Assembly (NCBI GenBank): GCA_046497505.1
Contig: JAWOFN010000082.1
Span: 1 to 34,430, forward strand
Length of the DNA: 34,430 nucleotides
Direction: 5' to 3'
DNA from: JAWOFN01 sp046497505 [NCBI: bacterium]
GTDB lineage: Bacteria; Blakebacterota; Blakebacteria; Blakebacterales
The position numbers were made by a program, and so were the translations under genes. A model generated the notes under the pieces. It worked only from the letters and a program-made list of their open reading frames with translations. It was not told the origin of the DNA and ran no database searches. Shown in pieces: positions 1 through 7,303 of this stretch. Within the stretch, counting starts at the first letter, position 1. Every line of letters begins with the position of its first letter.

Positions 1-50
1 CTTCGTGGTTCTCTGAGGATGGGACGAAGAGCGCTCAGGCAGGGTTTACG

Positions 51-818
51 CTACGGCAGGACCACGACCTCGGTCTTCACGGCCTTCACCAGTTCAGCCA
101 GGGCCAGCATTTCCGCGTTGTGCATGCGGACGCACCCCTTGGAGATGTTCTTCCCCAGGGCGCTGGGATCGTTGTTCCCGTGCATGGTCCAGTCTTTGTA
201 GAACGGGATCTGACGGGAGCCGTAGGGGTTGTATTCATGACCGTACGGCACGTTGGTCCGTTTCCAGCGGCTGATCGGTCGGAAATCCACATAGAGCACG
301 TGGTAGCTCCCCTCCGGGGTGCCTTTGCCGATCTCAGGGTTGCCCACCGCCACGGGAGTCTCGTAGAGGAGCTGCTCATCGTGGAACCAGCGGGCGGTGT
401 GGATACCCTTGTGGATCTCGATGCGGGTGATAAGAGGCTCCCCCAGGTCGCGGAATACCCATCGGACGGCCCGGCCCCAACGCCGGGCATCCTCATGGAC
501 CTGCTCGGCAGCAGGGTTTCGAAACCCTCCCCGGAAGACGGCGTCCATCTTCTCAACCGGGTCCTGAGGGGCATTCCCCCCCCTGCCGAGCGTGAACACG
601 TCCTCGACCCCGATGTCCTTCAGTGAATCGATATAGGCTGTCATGCGGGTTTTCAGGGCCTCGACACGGGGAGCGGGATCCCCTCCGGGGATGGAAGACG
701 CCACAGGAGGTGAAGATTGGGCGAAAGCGGGCGGGAGGCTCCCGGGCAACAGGATTGTGACTGCTATGATACACAGTTTCGAGAGCCTCGCAGGACCTCC
801 TGAAGACCCTTTATACAT
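51..818 (-). CDS. Exported L,D-transpeptidase (YkuD family)
   Basis: Predicted periplasmic or cell-wall enzyme that forms or remodels L,D cross-links in peptidoglycan, or attaches proteins to it. The 255-residue product starts with a signal peptide (hydrophobic run at about 14-33, ending AFAQ). The YkuD catalytic signature is complete: His213 in TMHGNND and Ser226-Lys-Gly-Cys229-Val-Arg231-Met-His in ISKGCVRMHN, with Cys229 as expected nucleophile. Upstream in-frame codons reach 917, but they would overlap the preceding gene and bury the signal peptide, so I chose the ATG at 818, 17 bases after that gene's stop, with AGGA upstream. It is the last gene of a TPR / Tic20-like / transpeptidase trio. 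Family assignment is firm; which L,D-transpeptidase activity it has (3-3 cross-linking, lipoprotein anchoring or other) is not decidable here. Confidence 0.93.
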   Translation of the reverse strand: MYKGSSGGPARLSKLCIIAVTILLPGSLPPAFAQSSPPVASSIPGGDPAPRVEALKTRMTAYIDSLKDIGVEDVFTLGRGGNAPQDPVEKMDAVFRGGFRNPAAEQVHEDARRWGRAVRWVFRDLGEPLITRIEIHKGIHTARWFHDEQLLYETPVAVGNPEIGKGTPEGSYHVLYVDFRPISRWKRTNVPYGHEYNPYGSRQIPFYKDWTMHGNNDPSALGKNISKGCVRMHNAEMLALAELVKAVKTEVVVLP

Positions 819-835
819 CGATCGTCCTGTCTCCG

Positions 836-1267
836 CTACGCTTTGTGATCCGGTCCTGCCGACGTGCCGTGCGATGTGTCGTGCTCGGCGATATCGGCGA
901 TGTAGGGGATACGCCAAAAACGTCCCTGCCAGGCGTTCCAGGCCCCCACGACCGCGAAGATCACGCAGATGGCCAGTCCCAGACCCAGCAGGGTCCGGGT
1001 CACCTCCGGGATGAGGAGGAGGAGCAGGGCCAGTTCCACGAGCATGAGGACCACTCCCTGCCGGGCATGTCGGCGGAGTTGGTCGTCCGCGTCTTCCTGC
1101 AGGAGCGGGAGCAGACAGAGAACCGGTACGTAGGCGAGTATCGCCATCAGGGTGTCCCGCCCGGGTCCCGCGGGGCGGACGGAAGGTCCCACCGGGTCTC
1201 CCTCCGGACCACGTCCGTAGGGGTCCTGTCCGGGATCGGGTCCCCCTGCACCAGGTCGGTCGGTCAT
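836..1267 (-). CDS. Small Tic20/DUF4870-like membrane protein
   Basis: A 143-residue integral membrane protein. The first 37 or so residues are rich in Gly, Pro, Asp and Arg and look disordered and cytosolic. Hydrophobic segments follow at about 40-56, 70-86 and 90-108. The first helix (MAILAYVPVLCLLPLL), then an acidic/basic loop and HARQGVVL, resembles the Tic20/DUF4870 pattern of a short helix pair with a conserved H-x-(K/R)-Q-G motif. The molecular role of bacterial members is unknown. It starts 6 bases after the TPR gene and is followed 17 bases later by the L,D-transpeptidase, so the three are probably co-transcribed. Family resemblance is from memory of the motif and is moderately sure. 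Confidence 0.75.
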   Translation of the reverse strand: MTDRPGAGGPDPGQDPYGRGPEGDPVGPSVRPAGPGRDTLMAILAYVPVLCLLPLLQEDADDQLRRHARQGVVLMLVELALLLLLIPEVTRTLLGLGLAICVIFAVVGAWNAWQGRFWRIPYIADIAEHDTSHGTSAGPDHKA

Positions 1268-1273
1268 GGGTGC

Positions 1274-1957
1274 TCAGCCTCCCTTGTGGGCCAGGGCCGC
1301 CAGCTCGATGGCAGCACGGTCGGCCTCGGCGAAATCGGGGAAGTCGTTCTTGATGCGCTCGTAGACGCGCATGGCCTCCTGCGGCATGTCCGCGTTCCGA
1401 TAGCAGCGCCCGGCCTGGAGCAGGAAGATGGGCGCACCGGGCTGGGCATGCCGGGCCTCCGCCGCCTCCTCGTAGAGTCTTGCCGCCTCGGCGAAGTCAC
1501 CGGCGGACTCGGTACAGGCGGCGATACCCGCCCGGGAGGCCGACCTCAGCATGGGCACGTCTCCGTGACGATCCAGGTAGCGCTGGTAGAAAGTCCGGGC
1601 GGAGTCGACCGCCCCCTCCTGGAAGAGGAGGCCGGCCATCATCACGGTGGCTCGGCCGGCGCTGTCGGTACCTCCGAATCGCTGGATCGCTTCGTTGAGG
1701 AGGGCCCTGGCCGTCTCGGTCTCTCCCGCGTCGATGGCGTAGCCCGCCTGCAGAGTGAGCAGCGAAGCGCGCTCCTCGGCGGCCGCAGCGGCGCGGAGGG
1801 AACCGGCGATGACCACACCCACCAATACCAGGGCCACGAAACCCCCGATGAGGTATCTCTGGTTCTTCCGCGCCCATTCCGCCGTCTCCAGCGTGCGGGT
1901 CACGAACTGGTCCTCTTTGATCTTCTGCTTGGTGATGTGCTTCTTGGGACGCAGCAT
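1274..1957 (-). CDS. Membrane-anchored TPR protein
   Basis: A 227-residue protein with a basic N-terminus (about 35 residues), one transmembrane helix at about 37-53 (IGGFVALVLVGVVIAG) and a long helical domain outside the membrane. The domain shows TPR-type spacing of small and bulky residues: LLTLQAGYAIDAGETETARALL near 65-87, then repeats near 100-130, 145-170 and 185-215. The plan (N-in anchor plus periplasmic TPRs) resembles YfgM-type proteins, which act as scaffolds or chaperone partners at the Sec translocon or in envelope assembly. No catalytic residues are seen. The ATG at 1957 has AGGA five bases upstream and a candidate promoter about 45 bases upstream. It heads the trio that ends with the L,D-transpeptidase. 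Confidence 0.85.
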   Translation of the reverse strand: MLRPKKHITKQKIKEDQFVTRTLETAEWARKNQRYLIGGFVALVLVGVVIAGSLRAAAAAEERASLLTLQAGYAIDAGETETARALLNEAIQRFGGTDSAGRATVMMAGLLFQEGAVDSARTFYQRYLDRHGDVPMLRSASRAGIAACTESAGDFAEAARLYEEAAEARHAQPGAPIFLLQAGRCYRNADMPQEAMRVYERIKNDFPDFAEADRAAIELAALAHKGG

Positions 1958-2001
1958 CTAGGTCCTGTTTCCCTCGCTCGAACGTGGTGAGAAGCCGGCC
2001 G

Positions 2002-2029
2002 ACTCTATCCGCCCGGACCGCCGGGGCAA
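2002..2029 (-). promoter_or_regulatory. Candidate promoter of TPR / Tic20-like / transpeptidase operon
   Basis: Read on the minus strand, TTGCCC (2029-2024), a 16-base spacer and TAGAGT (2007-2002) resemble housekeeping -35 and -10 boxes, each matching 4 of 6 consensus bases. The start would fall near 1995, giving a leader of about 38 bases with AGGA before the ATG at 1957. The 154-base era-TPR gap is the only gap in this part of the strand large enough for a promoter. Two other candidate promoters in the window also have TTGCC-type -35 boxes. Confidence 0.45.
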
Positions 2030-2111
2030 TCTACTGAGGGCCGGTCGGGTGAGAAAGGGTAAAGGGCTCCGCAGACCCTGTCGACCGGTCGGTGAGGCGT
2101 GCGGGGAGAGG

Positions 2112-3026
2112 CTACAGCAGATCCAGTTCCTTGAGCCGTGCCTCTTCCCGCCTCCAGTCCTCCTTCACCTTCACCCACAGCTCCAGGTAGACGGGACGGC
2201 CCAGGAACTCCTCGATCTCCTTGCGGGCCCTGGTGCCCACTTCACGGATCGCCCGTCCCCCCTTCCCCAGGAGGATCCCCTTCTGAGACGGCCGTTCGAC
2301 GAAGATGTTCACACGGATGTAATCTTTCTCTTCCCTGCCCCGCTCTTCCATCTCATCCACCCGGGTCATCGTAGCGTAGGGGACCTCCTGGCCGAAACGG
2401 TGGAAGACCACCTCGCGGACCAGTTCGGAGATGAAGAAGCGTTCGGGCTGGTCGGTGATCATCTCGTCGGGGTAGAGCCTGGGTCCCTCCGGGAGGCATC
2501 GCACCACCTCCTGGAGCAGGTCATCGATCCCCTCCGACTTCAGGGCGCTGATGGGTACCATGGCCCGGAAGTCGTGGAAGTCCCGGCAGCGGTCCATGAG
2601 GGGGAGCAGCTTCGGCTTGGGTGTCCGGTCCACCTTGTTCAGGGCCAGGACCACCGGCGTGCGTTCGCCCGCGGCTTCCAGCGCGGCCTTCATGTCCGGC
2701 TCCGGGTCACGGTCCACCAGGCCGGAGGCGTCGATCATCAGGAGGAGGACGTCGGAACCTTGGATGGCGTTCCGGGCGTGCTGCTGCATGACCTCGTGGA
2801 GCCGGTAGGCAGGGTCCAGGAGACCCGGGGTGTCCACCAGTACCGCCTGGTAGTCGTCGGTCGAGAGCACACCGATCACGTTGCGGCGGGTCGTCTGGGG
2901 CTTGGGGGATATGATGGAGAGCTTCATCCCCACCAGGGCGTTCAGCAGGGTGGACTTGCCGACGTTGGGGACACCCGCTATGGCCGCGTAACCGCAGAGC
3001 GAGGTGCCACCGGCACGAGGACTCAC
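2112..3026 (-). CDS. era: GTPase Era
   Basis: Essential ribosome-assembly GTPase that binds the 3' end of 16S rRNA during 30S maturation; cytosolic, partly membrane associated. The 304 residues match the usual length. G1 is GVPNVGKST (18-26), G2 Thr45/Thr46 in PQTTRRN, G3 DTPG (65-68), G4 NKVD (130-133) and G5 SALK (161-164). The C-terminal KH domain carries the GKGG loop at 255-258 followed by IREVGTRARKEIEEFL. The start is GTG at 3026 and overlaps the stop of the upstream gene by four bases (GTGA), so translation is probably coupled. Unlike many genomes, no ybeY gene lies next to it here; the neighbours are an unknown 153-residue protein and a lipid-kinase-like membrane protein. Confidence 0.98.
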   Translation of the reverse strand: MSPRAGGTSLCGYAAIAGVPNVGKSTLLNALVGMKLSIISPKPQTTRRNVIGVLSTDDYQAVLVDTPGLLDPAYRLHEVMQQHARNAIQGSDVLLLMIDASGLVDRDPEPDMKAALEAAGERTPVVLALNKVDRTPKPKLLPLMDRCRDFHDFRAMVPISALKSEGIDDLLQEVVRCLPEGPRLYPDEMITDQPERFFISELVREVVFHRFGQEVPYATMTRVDEMEERGREEKDYIRVNIFVERPSQKGILLGKGGRAIREVGTRARKEIEEFLGRPVYLELWVKVKEDWRREEARLKELDLL

Positions 3027-3484
3027 GGGGTGGAGGTGTCTTCCTCGTCCATGTCCGGGTCCGGTTCCTCGGTGAGCATCAGTGCGATGCCCGAGAGCAT
3101 GACCTCGGGCCCCAGGCGCGTGAAGTCGCCGCTGAGCATGGAAGTCTGGACGTTCGAGTAGAGGGAACAGGCGGCTTCCCGCTCCACGGTGAGTCCGCTG
3201 ACGAACTCCTCCCGTTCGGCGACGAACGTCACCTCGCCCAGCAGGGTGCTGACTACGTAGCCGGAGACGAAGTGCAGCTGCAGATGAGTGTCATGGGTGT
3301 ATACGCTGACCAGGGAGCCGTGGTCCTCGCCGATGGGGATGTCGGGATAGATCTCCACCCGTATATGCCGTTCCTGTTCCGGGTTATCCAGGATCAGGGA
3401 CCAGTGGTCCGCCTCCCGGCGGGCCTCCACACCCAGGACGTTGGCGATCTGTTCGATGTCAGAAGGTTCCAGGCTGCGTTGCAT
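3023..3484 (-). CDS. Uncharacterised 153-residue protein coupled to era
   Basis: I do not recognise the family. The product is soluble, with no signal peptide or membrane segment. It begins with a helical stretch (about 1-25), continues with alternating strand-like segments (HWSLILD, RHIRVEIYP, LVSVYTH, LQLHFVSGYVVS, EVTFVAER) and a helix, and ends with an acidic, disordered tail after residue 138 (EPDPDMDEED). The strand-rich core with a helix on each side is reminiscent of YbjN or secretion-chaperone-like folds, but that is only an impression. It starts 3 bases after the stop of the kinase-like gene and overlaps era by 4 bases, so it lies in the same transcript. The reading frame is convincing because of this tight packing and lack of a competing frame. 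Confidence 0.8.
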   Translation of the reverse strand: MQRSLEPSDIEQIANVLGVEARREADHWSLILDNPEQERHIRVEIYPDIPIGEDHGSLVSVYTHDTHLQLHFVSGYVVSTLLGEVTFVAEREEFVSGLTVEREAACSLYSNVQTSMLSGDFTRLGPEVMLSGIALMLTEEPDPDMDEEDTSTP

Positions 3485-3487
3485 TGG

Positions 3488-4138
3488 CTAAACCACCAGT
3501 GAAGCGACGATCCACATGGTCAGGGCCGAGAGGACCGGTATGCCGAAGTTGTCGTCAACCGCCGCGGTCCCGAAGAGTTCCACCGCCGTAGCAACAAAGG
3601 CACCGGCGAGGCCTGCCGTCAACGGGATACCGGGCATCAGGATCACTACGATAGTACACGTAAGCAGGCAGGCGAGAGTTCCTTCCAGTGTCTTGCCCGG
3701 GATGAGGGGGGTCCTTCCCCAGCGCTGCCCGATGAGGGCGGCGGCCGTATCCCCCAGGGTGAGGAAGAAGAGGGCGGAGACCGTGATCGGCATGGGGAAG
3801 AGCACGATACAGACCAGGGCCGCGAGACAGAGGAAGGTGGAACCGGTCAGTTCGTCCGCTTCGTGGGGCCGCATCGCCATGCCGAGATACCGCGTGAGGA
3901 AACGGCCGAAGGCTTCCCACCGCAGCCTCACCAGGTCGACGATGATGGCACCCACCAGGGCTGCCGCGGCCAGAGCGGTGCCCGTGTCGGCAGGCAGGAT
4001 CAGCAGGGCCAGCGGCACCACGCTCGAGCTCAGGTGGATGAGCTTGCGATGGACCTCGTAGGGGCGCAGCTGTCCCTTCTCGCCGTTCTCGGAGGGGTCG
4101 GTCATATCAGGGGGCGCCTGTCGTACCGGGTCGTCCAT
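3488..4138 (-). CDS. CTP-dependent lipid kinase-like membrane protein (SEC59/DGK1/VTE5 family)
   Basis: A 216-residue polytopic membrane protein of the family that includes dolichol kinase, yeast diacylglycerol kinase Dgk1 and phytol kinase, which use CTP to phosphorylate a lipid alcohol. Family motifs are in order: HRKLIH at 30-35, LGDTAAALIG at 128-137 followed by GKTLEG at 148-153, and DDNFGIP at 195-201. Six or seven hydrophobic segments span about 38-50, 54-70, 102-127, 155-170, 174-190 and 200-216. The frame stays open upstream to 4303, but those codons overlap the NHL gene. The ATG at 4138 is preceded by AGGAGG four bases away, so it is chosen. The substrate cannot be read from sequence: diacylglycerol, undecaprenol or another polyprenol are all possible. 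It lies two genes upstream of era. Confidence 0.85.
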   Translation of the reverse strand: MDDPVRQAPPDMTDPSENGEKGQLRPYEVHRKLIHLSSSVVPLALLILPADTGTALAAAALVGAIIVDLVRLRWEAFGRFLTRYLGMAMRPHEADELTGSTFLCLAALVCIVLFPMPITVSALFFLTLGDTAAALIGQRWGRTPLIPGKTLEGTLACLLTCTIVVILMPGIPLTAGLAGAFVATAVELFGTAAVDDNFGIPVLSALTMWIVASLVV

Positions 4139-4172
4139 GGTGCCTCCTACATAGGCGCCGGCGACAGGTACG

Positions 4173-5540
4173 TCAACGGCTTTCGGGCGCGTTGAAGCGC
4201 AGGGTGAACACCTTCTCTCGGTAGGTGTAAGAGGAGTAGGTGGGCTCGACGACCACCTCGACCCAGCGTAGCGGGCGGTCGGACCGAAGGTCCACCCCGA
4301 CACACCCCCTGCCCGGCCGCTGGAAGCTGCGGCGCAGGACCTCCTGGCGCCCTCCCCCCTCGTAGCGCACCCGTACCGTCAGGTACGCGAATTCGGTGAG
4401 GAAGAGGCCGAGCTGGAGGTCGGTCCCCTGCTGGACCGCGGTGACGTCCCGGGCGTCCGCCCCCACCCAGTAGTACTGTGCCCCACGCTCCTCTGCGATG
4501 AAGGTCTGCCCGAACCTCCTCCATATCCCGATGCCCCGGACATCCTGGAACTGACGGTCCCCCCTCCCCCTCCCGCCGAAGGCGGTCAGGAAGCGGAGGT
4601 CCCTGTCGAACTTCAGGACCCGGTCGGTGGCGGCGTCGGTGACCCACAGGTTGGAATAGAAGTCGGTGGCCAGGTAGCGTGCTTTCAGGGACCGCTGCCC
4701 CAGCGAACCGGCGGTGACCCGGGCCGTGACCCCTCCCTCCCGGTCCAGGCGGAGGATCTGGTCCCCTTCCCTGCTCGCCACGAAGAGGGCGCTCTCTCGG
4801 AAGTAGGACCAGCTCTGACGGGGGTGGGTGAGGGCGATGGCACCGGGATGGGCCATGACCGTATCCAGCCCCACCGTACGGCGGACCGACCCCTCCATGT
4901 CGAAGTAGACCAGGCGCCCGTTCCCGCTGTCGGAGACCCAGACGCCCTCGTCCTCCACCAGCACCGCGTCGTACGGTCGGTCCAGTACGGCCTCTCCCTC
5001 CTCCCCCAGGTAGGCCCGGTGACTCAGCACTCGGCCGTCGTTGTACAGCAGGGCGACCCGGTCGTTCCCGGTATCCGCCACCACCACATTGCCCGCGGGG
5101 TCGGCGTCGATCCCATGGGGCTCGAGGAACTGCCCCTGTCCCGACCCCTTCGACCCGTACCGGCCCAGGGAGTACATGCTGCTGTTGTAGATGATCTCTC
5201 CCCGGCCGGAGTTGACGCCGTAGACCGTGACCTCATCGTCGTCGCCGTCGTCTTCCGGGTCGTTCCAGACATCCAGCACCGTGACCGCGACCCCCTGGGG
5301 GTCGTCGAACCGTGTCTGTCCCCTTGAATAGATGCGAAGGTGGGTGGGGCCTGCCCGCTGCATCCCCCAGGTGTGGAGGAAGGTGGGGAACACCAGGCTG
5401 GTCTCGTGCCCCGGTTCCACCCGCACGATCTGAGCGGTCCGGGGGGGGATCTCCTGGTCCTCAGCGGGCCGGGCACTCCGCGACATCCCGGCCGCCAGGG
5501 CGAGGGCCCCCAGGAGGATTAGGAGCGGGGCCCGCCTCAT
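4173..5540 (-). CDS. Secreted NHL-repeat beta-propeller protein
   Basis: A 455-residue exported protein with a signal peptide at about 1-19 (MRRAPLLILLGALALAAGM). NHL-type blades are visible: QFLEPHGIDADPAGNVVVAD near 138-156 followed by TGNDRVALLY, DRPYDAVLVEDEGVWVSDSG near 186-206, ARYLATDFYSNLWVTDAATD near 287-306, and QFQDVRGIGIWRRFGQTFIA near 328-347. Asp/Glu-rich loops (PEDDGDDDEVT, about 95-105) could bind calcium. The last 60 residues form a separate beta-rich segment. Such propellers usually bind proteins, glycans or nucleic acids; no enzyme residues are evident. The ATG overlaps the stop of the upstream metalloprotease (ATGA, 5537-5540), so the two exported proteins are translationally coupled and may work together. 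Specific function is unknown. Confidence 0.88.
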   Translation of the reverse strand: MRRAPLLILLGALALAAGMSRSARPAEDQEIPPRTAQIVRVEPGHETSLVFPTFLHTWGMQRAGPTHLRIYSRGQTRFDDPQGVAVTVLDVWNDPEDDGDDDEVTVYGVNSGRGEIIYNSSMYSLGRYGSKGSGQGQFLEPHGIDADPAGNVVVADTGNDRVALLYNDGRVLSHRAYLGEEGEAVLDRPYDAVLVEDEGVWVSDSGNGRLVYFDMEGSVRRTVGLDTVMAHPGAIALTHPRQSWSYFRESALFVASREGDQILRLDREGGVTARVTAGSLGQRSLKARYLATDFYSNLWVTDAATDRVLKFDRDLRFLTAFGGRGRGDRQFQDVRGIGIWRRFGQTFIAEERGAQYYWVGADARDVTAVQQGTDLQLGLFLTEFAYLTVRVRYEGGGRQEVLRRSFQRPGRGCVGVDLRSDRPLRWVEVVVEPTYSSYTYREKVFTLRFNAPESR

Positions 5541-7303
5541 CGGATCACCGAGAACTGCAGCACGCGGGTGGTGTCACCGGCCCGTGCGACGAGCAGGTAG
5601 ATGCCCGATGACACGTATCCGCCGCCCTCATCCCGGCCATCCCATCCCAGGTCCATGTCGGCGGTGAAGTGACGGCCCGGAGGCATCCCGCCGAGCCTCC
5701 GGTACCAGACACGGCGGCCGTTCATGCTCCGGACCTCCAGCGACACATCATCTGTCTGGTCCAGGGTGAAGGCGAAGAAGGTGTTCTCCATCCGCCCCGG
5801 ACGGAAAGGGTTGGGGTAGTTCTGCAGGAGATGGAAGCCGCTGCCCCCCACCCGATCGGAGGTCAGGTGGGTGCTGACCCGGCCCTCCAGGTCCGCGGAG
5901 GCCGTCACGGATGTCCCGGTGAGGTCGGTGTTGTCGCCGGACCAACCCCATCTGAGCAGGAATGCGTAGCTGGACCAGTCCAGCAGTTCCAGTGAGGCCC
6001 CGCTCCCGGCGGGTGAGGCGCTGACCGCCGCCGCCGAGAGGATGGACGAGGGGCCCTCCCCTGCCGCCCCGATCCCCCATTCCGAATCCTGCAGCGGAGA
6101 GACCCTGAGCGCCACACCTCCCGGGGCCGGGTCGGGGACGGGTGACAGGTGGTAGGCGGCCGCCAGGCGGGGCAGGTCGATGGAGACGGTCTCGAGGTCC
6201 GGGACATCCACGGTCCTGACCTCCGGATAGGCGGCGCCCTCCTCGAAGTATCGTGCGGGATCCGCACGGGAGCCGGTGTGGACCTGCCAGAGCGTGAAAT
6301 CCCCCCAGGCCCGCTGGAGGTCGGTCCCCTCGTCCTGCAGGAAGCGTCGGTGCGCCTCCAGCGGTGTGACCCGATCCTCTCCGACGATCTCCCACACCCT
6401 CCGGTTCGCGCTCTCACCGAACACCCGGTGCATGTACCAGCCCCATAGCGCCGCGCCGTACTTGTGATTGGCCGGTCCCACCGTGATTCCGTCCGCATCC
6501 AGTGAGACCTCCGGGTTGTTCTGGAAGCTGGGGAGGTAGAAGTAGTAGTCGTTGATCCCGTCGTAGAAGATGTCCTCATGATAGGTGGCCGAGAGTTCGG
6601 CGAACCACGTGTAGTCGTAGAGGGCCGGGGACACGCCGGGGAGACTGTACGCCAGCTGGATGGCATGATGGTACTCGTGGGCGACCGTCACCCGAAGGCT
6701 CTCGAGCGGAGGGTGACCGTAGATGCCGGGCGGGTAGTCGTTTTCGAGGACCATGTGGCTGCTCGAGACGTACGGGGGCCGGTCCGGGGTCTCATCCGGT
6801 TCCACATATCCGAAGAAGCCGGGCAGATCCAGGAAGTACACGTCGTAGCGGGGGTCCTCCACGTCGTCCACCGGAGGTTCGCGCCAGCCCAGGGCGAGGT
6901 AGCCGGCCCGGACGCTGTCGAGGGCGGCGGCTGCCGCCTCGATGAAGTCGGGTACACCGTCGTCGTCGGCATCCCCCTCCAGGACCGCATGCACCCCGGA
7001 CCGGGTGTAGTGGAGGCGGAAGCCGCCGCCGGGAGAATCGAAACTCTCAGGATCCGTGTAGCTGAAGCGCACCCGCTGCGGCCCCCCGGCCGCCCTGCCG
7101 CTCTGGGCGAGCGCCGCAAAGAGGGCCGGCACGGCGCACTTGACGGGATGCCCGTCGGCAGCCTCCGCCTGGAGCACCGCCTGTGCCGCTTCCGATCGCA
7201 GCAGTTCCAGGCTGGTCCCCGGACCCTGTGCGGCTGCCGGGACGGTGTGGATCCCCGCGAGGGCGGCAAGCACGAAGAGGCCGCGGCGGCTAGACTTCCT
7301 CAT
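5537..7303 (-). CDS. Secreted zinc metalloprotease, MXAN_6640-like, with NYPNPF-type C-terminal domain
   Basis: A 588-residue exported protein with a signal peptide ending near AAAQ (22-26). A DADDDGVPDF loop at 111-120 looks like a calcium-binding EF-hand/thrombospondin-3 type turn. The zinc site is HEYHH at 209-213, with a downstream Glu in WFAELSATYHED (Glu236) as likely third ligand. This HEYHH...E arrangement matches the MXAN_6640 group of putative metalloproteases. The last 100 residues (from about 486) carry LLQNYPNPF, then LEVRSMNGRRVW, then GWDGRDEGG and SSGIYLL: a FlgD-Ig/type IX-secretion-type C-terminal module common in FCB bacteria. The ATG overlaps the pilR stop region by 14 bases, with GGAGGGG upstream inside pilR. 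The NHL gene follows with a 4-base overlap. Proteolytic activity and substrate are inferred from the motif only. Confidence 0.88.
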   Translation of the reverse strand: MRKSSRRGLFVLAALAGIHTVPAAAQGPGTSLELLRSEAAQAVLQAEAADGHPVKCAVPALFAALAQSGRAAGGPQRVRFSYTDPESFDSPGGGFRLHYTRSGVHAVLEGDADDDGVPDFIEAAAAALDSVRAGYLALGWREPPVDDVEDPRYDVYFLDLPGFFGYVEPDETPDRPPYVSSSHMVLENDYPPGIYGHPPLESLRVTVAHEYHHAIQLAYSLPGVSPALYDYTWFAELSATYHEDIFYDGINDYYFYLPSFQNNPEVSLDADGITVGPANHKYGAALWGWYMHRVFGESANRRVWEIVGEDRVTPLEAHRRFLQDEGTDLQRAWGDFTLWQVHTGSRADPARYFEEGAAYPEVRTVDVPDLETVSIDLPRLAAAYHLSPVPDPAPGGVALRVSPLQDSEWGIGAAGEGPSSILSAAAVSASPAGSGASLELLDWSSYAFLLRWGWSGDNTDLTGTSVTASADLEGRVSTHLTSDRVGGSGFHLLQNYPNPFRPGRMENTFFAFTLDQTDDVSLEVRSMNGRRVWYRRLGGMPPGRHFTADMDLGWDGRDEGGGYVSSGIYLLVARAGDTTRVLQFSVIR

